Shown here one piece after another: positions 14,681-17,985 of a DNA stretch of 17,985 nt. Within the stretch, counting starts at the first letter, position 1; the number at the start of each line of letters is the position of its first letter. The DNA comes from Nitrospinaceae bacterium (GTDB taxonomy: Bacteria; Nitrospinota; Nitrospinia; Nitrospinales; VA-1), in assembly GCA_029261675.1 (NCBI GenBank), contig JAJDBA010000044.1, forward strand, positions 1 to 17,985, given 5' to 3'. A program made the position numbers and the translations under genes. The notes beneath the pieces were generated by a model. The model saw only the letters and a program-made list of their open reading frames with translations. It ran no database searches and was not told the DNA's origin.

Positions 14681-15877
14681 CTAGCCCATGATGAATTTTT
14701 TGTCAGGTAAAAAATTGCCGCTGGTATCGTAATATTCTTTCAGGTTATGCCAGCTTAAATGGATATCGCAATCTTGGCAGATGGCAACGTCAAAACGCTT
14801 CCGACTCACCATTTGTTCGCGGTATTTTTTTAGCTGCGCTCCATTCCAGACTTCGGTAATGGAGTTTGATTTCAGATCGCCGACAACGGTGCGGGAAAAC
14901 ATATCAGCACAACAAAGCACCACACTGCCATCCCAATAGACAACCATCCATTTCCATAATTGCGTGCAGGGGGCAACGTTGGTTTGGTTGAACCGTTTAT
15001 GCGTGTAGCGCGTTTTGTTGTTGGTGGAGATTTCGTATTCTTTGACAAAAGATTCTTTATCCAGTTTCCCAGCCCAGTTGGAAATAATATTGTCATCGAT
15101 GGAGTTCAGCACCACCGAGCAATCGTGAGAGGAAATTATTTTAAATAACTCCTGCTCCATGGTTTCTTCCACCGTTTTCAGAGTCTTGATGCGAATGTTT
15201 ACCGGAACAGGTCGCGTTGCTTTCTTATTTTCTTCGAGAAAGTTTACGATATTGTCGCGCACCACATCGAAACTCATTTTTTTTACATCTTCAAAGGTCT
15301 GCTTGTCGAGTTCATCGAGACTGATGTCTACCCCGACCCCATGCTCAAGAAGTGTAGGAACAATTTTATCGTTGAGGAAAAATCCATTAGTGAGAACCTC
15401 AACTTTATGAATTTTAGGATAACGCTTGAGATATTCGATGCGCTCCTTCATAAACTTATCCATCAAGGGTTCGCCAAATGTACCAAACGTTAGGACCCCC
15501 CCGCGAGTTCCAAAATCATCAATGATCTTTCGATACACATCCATACCCATTGCACCCACATTAGTGAGATCTGGATTCGGACACCAAACGCATTTCGCGT
15601 TGCACCGATTGGTGATGTCGATCAATAAGGCACCGGGCCATTCTTCAAGAGTTTTTGCCAAGGGACGAACCGATCCATCGAATAGAGGTGAGTCGTAAAC
15701 CTTACGACGGAAATAATCCATAGCAGGGAAAAACGGAATCTTCTTGATCCACTTTTTTACAGAATTCTCCCTCGTAGGATTTGGATTGTTTTTTTGGGTA
15801 GCAGAAACAGCAGAAACGTCAATTTCCCTCATTTCGGCTGCTTTTTCAATTTTTTCGATCGTGGGGGTTTCGTTCAT
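14681..15877 (-). CDS. radical SAM protein with SPASM-type C-terminal domain
   Basis: This 398-residue protein has the radical SAM cluster motif CNAKCVWC (Cys92, Cys96, Cys99) after IDITNRC, a GEP motif (GTFGEPLMD, about 132-140), and a VLTNGFFL strand. The C-terminal SPASM-like region has Cys304 (PCTQLWKWMVVYWDG), Cys322/323 (VLCCADMF), then VGDLKSNSITEVWNG and Cys367/Cys370 (CQDC), enough for at least one auxiliary iron-sulfur cluster. About 75 residues of charged, low-complexity N-terminus precede the core. SPASM proteins modify peptides or sugars by radical chemistry. No precursor peptide gene is visible and the neighbours are glycosyltransferases, so a sugar or glycolipid substrate is more likely than a RiPP, but this is open. 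An AGG sits about 7 bases before the start. Confidence 0.92.
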   Translation of the reverse strand: MNETPTIEKIEKAAEMREIDVSAVSATQKNNPNPTRENSVKKWIKKIPFFPAMDYFRRKVYDSPLFDGSVRPLAKTLEEWPGALLIDITNRCNAKCVWCPNPDLTNVGAMGMDVYRKIIDDFGTRGGVLTFGTFGEPLMDKFMKERIEYLKRYPKIHKVEVLTNGFFLNDKIVPTLLEHGVGVDISLDELDKQTFEDVKKMSFDVVRDNIVNFLEENKKATRPVPVNIRIKTLKTVEETMEQELFKIISSHDCSVVLNSIDDNIISNWAGKLDKESFVKEYEISTNNKTRYTHKRFNQTNVAPCTQLWKWMVVYWDGSVVLCCADMFSRTVVGDLKSNSITEVWNGAQLKKYREQMVSRKRFDVAICQDCDIHLSWHNLKEYYDTSGNFLPDKKFIMG

Positions 15878-15926
15878 TGAAAGACCTGAAAGTTTCCTGT
15901 CTTAACGGATATTTTAACCGATTTCT

Positions 15927-17078
15927 TTATGTCAAAGGGATTTTCATGCGGATATTCTTATAAATTTCGATCATGCTGCCAGCAGCTCGGTCCCAGGAAA
16001 ATTTCTGCTGAATCGCAGATTTTGCGGCTATTGCCATCATTTCTGAGGATTGCGAATTTTCCAGAGCCTTATTGATAGCCTCGGCCAAGGCATCGGGATT
16101 GTTTACGGGTACCAGCGTTCCAGTCTCTCCATCTTCGATATTTTCCGGGACAGCACCTCCACGTGCAGCGATCACTGGCAACCCCGTTGCCATTGCTTCC
16201 ACCACCGACAAACCAAAACTTTCGATTCGAGAAGGGAAAATGCCAATACTGCTTTTAGCTGCCAGAGTTTGAATTTCTCGATTATTTAGCCATCCGGTAA
16301 ATTCGACATGATCCTCTAGGCCAAGATAATCTACAAAGGCTTTATATTCACCCAAGCGGGTGCCTTCGCCCACCAGAGTTAATTTTACATTCGTAAATTT
16401 ATTAGCAATCTTTTTTAATGCAACGAATAGTTCAGGCAACCCCTTTTCCTCTTCCACTCGTCCCCAAAATAAAAGTTGTGCAGAGGCACTCTGATTTCTT
16501 TCCACTTCAAACCAGGAACTTTCAATTCCAGGTGGAACAACTTCGACACGGTTAGCGCAAGCATTGCCCAGCCCTTTAACAATGAGGTCACGTGAAAACT
16601 GACTGAAAGCCACAATACGGTCTGCTTCATCCATAGCTTGTCGTAAAAGATAAGTGTTGATGCTTTTTAAAAATCGAATTGGGTGAGCCATGCCTCGTAG
16701 CATACCGGTAGTGGGGATATTCGGTGCATGCGAAGTGAACACATAAGCAGCCTTTATTCTCGCTGCAATATTACCCACACCACAAGCTTCTTCCGCATTG
16801 CCGTGAATGACATCAAATTTTTCTTTCGCCGCTAACGGAGCAAGCACCTTCGAATAGGAAAATATATTTAAATTTACCGTAGCGAAATCGTGATGCTGTG
16901 CCCAATGAACTTTATAGGGAATCTCTACATCAAAATTTTCATCAGGATATTTTGAATACAAGGCATGTACTTCGTGACCCTTAGCAGAAAGGGAACAGGC
17001 CAGATGGTGTACCGCAAGCTGACCGCCGCCTTTAAAAACAGACCAGGGTGAAGAATTTACTGTTAAACAAATTTTCAT
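15927..17078 (-). CDS. GT4-family glycosyltransferase
   Basis: This retaining glycosyltransferase has a GT-B fold. MKICLTVNSSPWSVFKGGGQ opens the acceptor half with its glycine loop and HGNAEEACGVGNIAARI follows. LLFWGRVEEEKGLPELF provides the Arg and Lys that grip the donor phosphate. FPSRIESFGLSVVEAMATG carries the E-x7-E donor-site pair, and GGAVPENIEDGETGTLVP completes the donor half. I use the ATG at 17078 (383 residues). The frame extends upstream to 17174, but that part overlaps the preceding gene. At 17078 stop and start overlap as TAATG, a strong sign of coupled translation. The product probably adds a sugar to a cytoplasmic lipid-linked or protein-linked glycan; donor and acceptor are unknown. 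Confidence 0.93.
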   Translation of the reverse strand: MKICLTVNSSPWSVFKGGGQLAVHHLACSLSAKGHEVHALYSKYPDENFDVEIPYKVHWAQHHDFATVNLNIFSYSKVLAPLAAKEKFDVIHGNAEEACGVGNIAARIKAAYVFTSHAPNIPTTGMLRGMAHPIRFLKSINTYLLRQAMDEADRIVAFSQFSRDLIVKGLGNACANRVEVVPPGIESSWFEVERNQSASAQLLFWGRVEEEKGLPELFVALKKIANKFTNVKLTLVGEGTRLGEYKAFVDYLGLEDHVEFTGWLNNREIQTLAAKSSIGIFPSRIESFGLSVVEAMATGLPVIAARGGAVPENIEDGETGTLVPVNNPDALAEAINKALENSQSSEMMAIAAKSAIQQKFSWDRAAGSMIEIYKNIRMKIPLT

Positions 17079-17719
17079 TAACGTTGTTTTCTGTTGCGCC
17101 GTTCCTGCAAGCCCATAAAAGCTGTAATGGTAGGGAACGACCCCACAATATAATAAACTAATGCAGTGACCCAAAACTCACCTGGGTCAGCAACCGAATC
17201 ATAAATTTCATGGCATGTTCGGTTTCTGCCCGCGAAACAATCTATGCTACCACTTAACAACGCCCACGCAACGTAGCCCCAAAAAAGCAAACCAAAAACT
17301 GAAAAAAGGAAGATGGCTTTTTTATCGTAAATATTAAACCCTTTCAAACCGGATCTTTCCGACTCTGTATAGCTTTCTTCATCTAATCGAGTAAAGAGGG
17401 CCGCAGCTCGTGGAATAATTCCGAAGCTCAGCCAAATCATTGTCCCCATCATCAACAGTCTAAAGTATGGATCCAAAAAAACAGGGAATTCCATAAAGAA
17501 TATTGCTCGGGCAAAAACCACCGACAAAAAGATAGCGCACATCGAATAGAAAAATAAATTGTTACCAATATTATTTTGCGGTGGAGGAGAGGGGCGAAAC
17601 TCTTTTGCGACTGTTGTTTTTCGTGCTTGGGCTTCTTTGTATCGGGAAAAAATGATTCCGCAATGGGTGCAAGTTTCAGAGGCAGGCTGTTCAAATTTGC
17701 ATTTAGGGCATTGCATCAT
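17078..17719 (-). CDS. zinc-ribbon membrane protein of unknown function
   Basis: This 213-residue protein begins with a rubredoxin-like zinc ribbon, MMQCPKCKFE to CTHCGIIFSRY, with Cys4, Cys7, Cys17 and Cys20. A basic, proline-rich linker (about 27-50) and about four hydrophobic segments follow (near 54-76, 83-103, 135-156 and 183-204). The C-terminus is strongly basic (ERRNRKQR). Two more cysteines (161 and 169) flank the loop between segments three and four and could pair outside the membrane. The design of a cytoplasmic ribbon plus membrane anchor occurs in many uncharacterised proteins; I recognise no specific family. Its stop overlaps the start of the GT4 gene (TAATG), which ties its expression to glycan synthesis. 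Confidence 0.8.
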   Translation of the reverse strand: MMQCPKCKFEQPASETCTHCGIIFSRYKEAQARKTTVAKEFRPSPPPQNNIGNNLFFYSMCAIFLSVVFARAIFFMEFPVFLDPYFRLLMMGTMIWLSFGIIPRAAALFTRLDEESYTESERSGLKGFNIYDKKAIFLFSVFGLLFWGYVAWALLSGSIDCFAGRNRTCHEIYDSVADPGEFWVTALVYYIVGSFPTITAFMGLQERRNRKQR

Positions 17720-17765
17720 TCAAACTCAATCAGAAAAAATGCTATTGTTAGCGATAAAAATATAT

Positions 17766-17985
17766 CTAATTCATTTCCATCATTTTAGAGACACGAATTG
17801 TTCCTCCATTTTCTAAAAATGGATCAGACTTGGCAATTTCAACAGCCGCTTCCATGCTATCCGCTTTAACAACAGCAAAGCCTTTCATCGCATTGGGATC
17901 ATTTTCGTCTTGAACATCACTTGAGGTTATAGCTTTCGTTTCCATTAAAGGTGTTCCGGGGTTGACTACTTTGTTACCAAGCCCC
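17766..17985 (-). CDS. YCII-related (DGPF-like) domain protein, C-terminal part (cut by window edge)
   Basis: Reading in from the right edge, the minus strand gives 72 codons ending at TAG 17766-17768. The residues include NKVVNPGTPLMETKAITSSD, then NAMKGFAVVKADSMEAAVEI and AKSDPFLENGGTIRVSKMME. The GFAVVKADSMEAAVEIAKSDPFL segment is the typical ferredoxin-like strand-helix of YCII-related proteins (PF03795). These are small dimeric proteins of about 90-120 residues with no single agreed function; some carry a His-Asp pair. The N-terminal part is outside the window. It is followed 46 bases later by the zinc-ribbon gene on the same strand and could be the start of the same transcript. Confidence 0.8.
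   Translation of the reverse strand, partial: GLGNKVVNPGTPLMETKAITSSDVQDENDPNAMKGFAVVKADSMEAAVEIAKSDPFLENGGTIRVSKMMEMN

Noticed and set aside
14681..15877. RiPP (modified peptide) biosynthesis locus based on the SPASM domain
   Set aside because: No small precursor-like frame was found next to the enzyme, and both neighbours are glycosyltransferases.
17079..17174. N-terminal extension of the GT4 protein (32 residues)
   Set aside because: The extension overlaps the zinc-ribbon gene by 96 bases. The GT4 family start MKICLTVNSS coincides with a TAATG stop/start overlap, so the shorter form is preferred.

Overview
The window looks like a chromosomal segment of a Gram-negative bacterium of moderate to low GC (low-to-mid 40s percent by eye; nothing was computed). 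Evidence for an outer membrane is two lipoproteins with clear lipoboxes, a LysM/M23 murein hydrolase and an alginate_export-type outer-membrane beta-barrel. The gene mix (seven-repeat FG-GAP/VCBS lipoprotein, Rrf2-AhpD pair, DUF4911 next to mnmG, SPASM radical SAM inside a glycosyltransferase cluster) would suit Nitrospinota or a deltaproteobacterial relative, but this is a weak guess from gene content only.

Layout. Positions 1-119 hold the C-terminal end of an unrecognised gene. Positions 258-3041 encode a full MmeI-family (type IIL) restriction-modification enzyme carrying both the D-X9-E-X-K nuclease motif and the N6-adenine methyltransferase motifs. Positions 3042-4107 are a rearranged strip: a stub of a DUF4917/SIR2-like gene, a displaced copy of the 3' end of the downstream FG-GAP gene, and two tandem, paralogous, lysine-rich mini-genes on the minus strand that differ largely by synonymous changes and in-frame indels.

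Positions 4108-6684 are envelope and housekeeping genes: FG-GAP lipoprotein (minus), then LysM-M23 lipoprotein and adenine phosphoribosyltransferase (plus). Positions 6955-8034 are a divergent Rrf2 regulator and AhpD-like CxxC protein, with alternating GATAA/TTATC half-sites between them and a promoter placed so that the regulator mRNA should be leaderless. Positions 8109-8844 hold a GNAT acetyltransferase and a C-terminally truncated VOC protein; 8982-10427 is an outer-membrane porin.

Positions 10643-12746 are mnmG (tRNA wobble-uridine modification) followed by DUF4911. Positions 12827-13633 are a SAM methyltransferase, convergent with a minus-strand run that reads, in transcription order, YCII-like protein (cut by the window edge), zinc-ribbon membrane protein, GT4 glycosyltransferase, SPASM radical SAM protein and GT2 glycosyltransferase. 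This run looks like a surface-glycan synthesis block. The zinc-ribbon and GT4 genes are coupled through a TAATG stop/start overlap.

The most unusual material is the 3042-4107 strip downstream of the R-M gene and the regulatory architecture between the Rrf2 and AhpD genes. No CRISPR array, tRNA, rRNA or intact transposase was seen.
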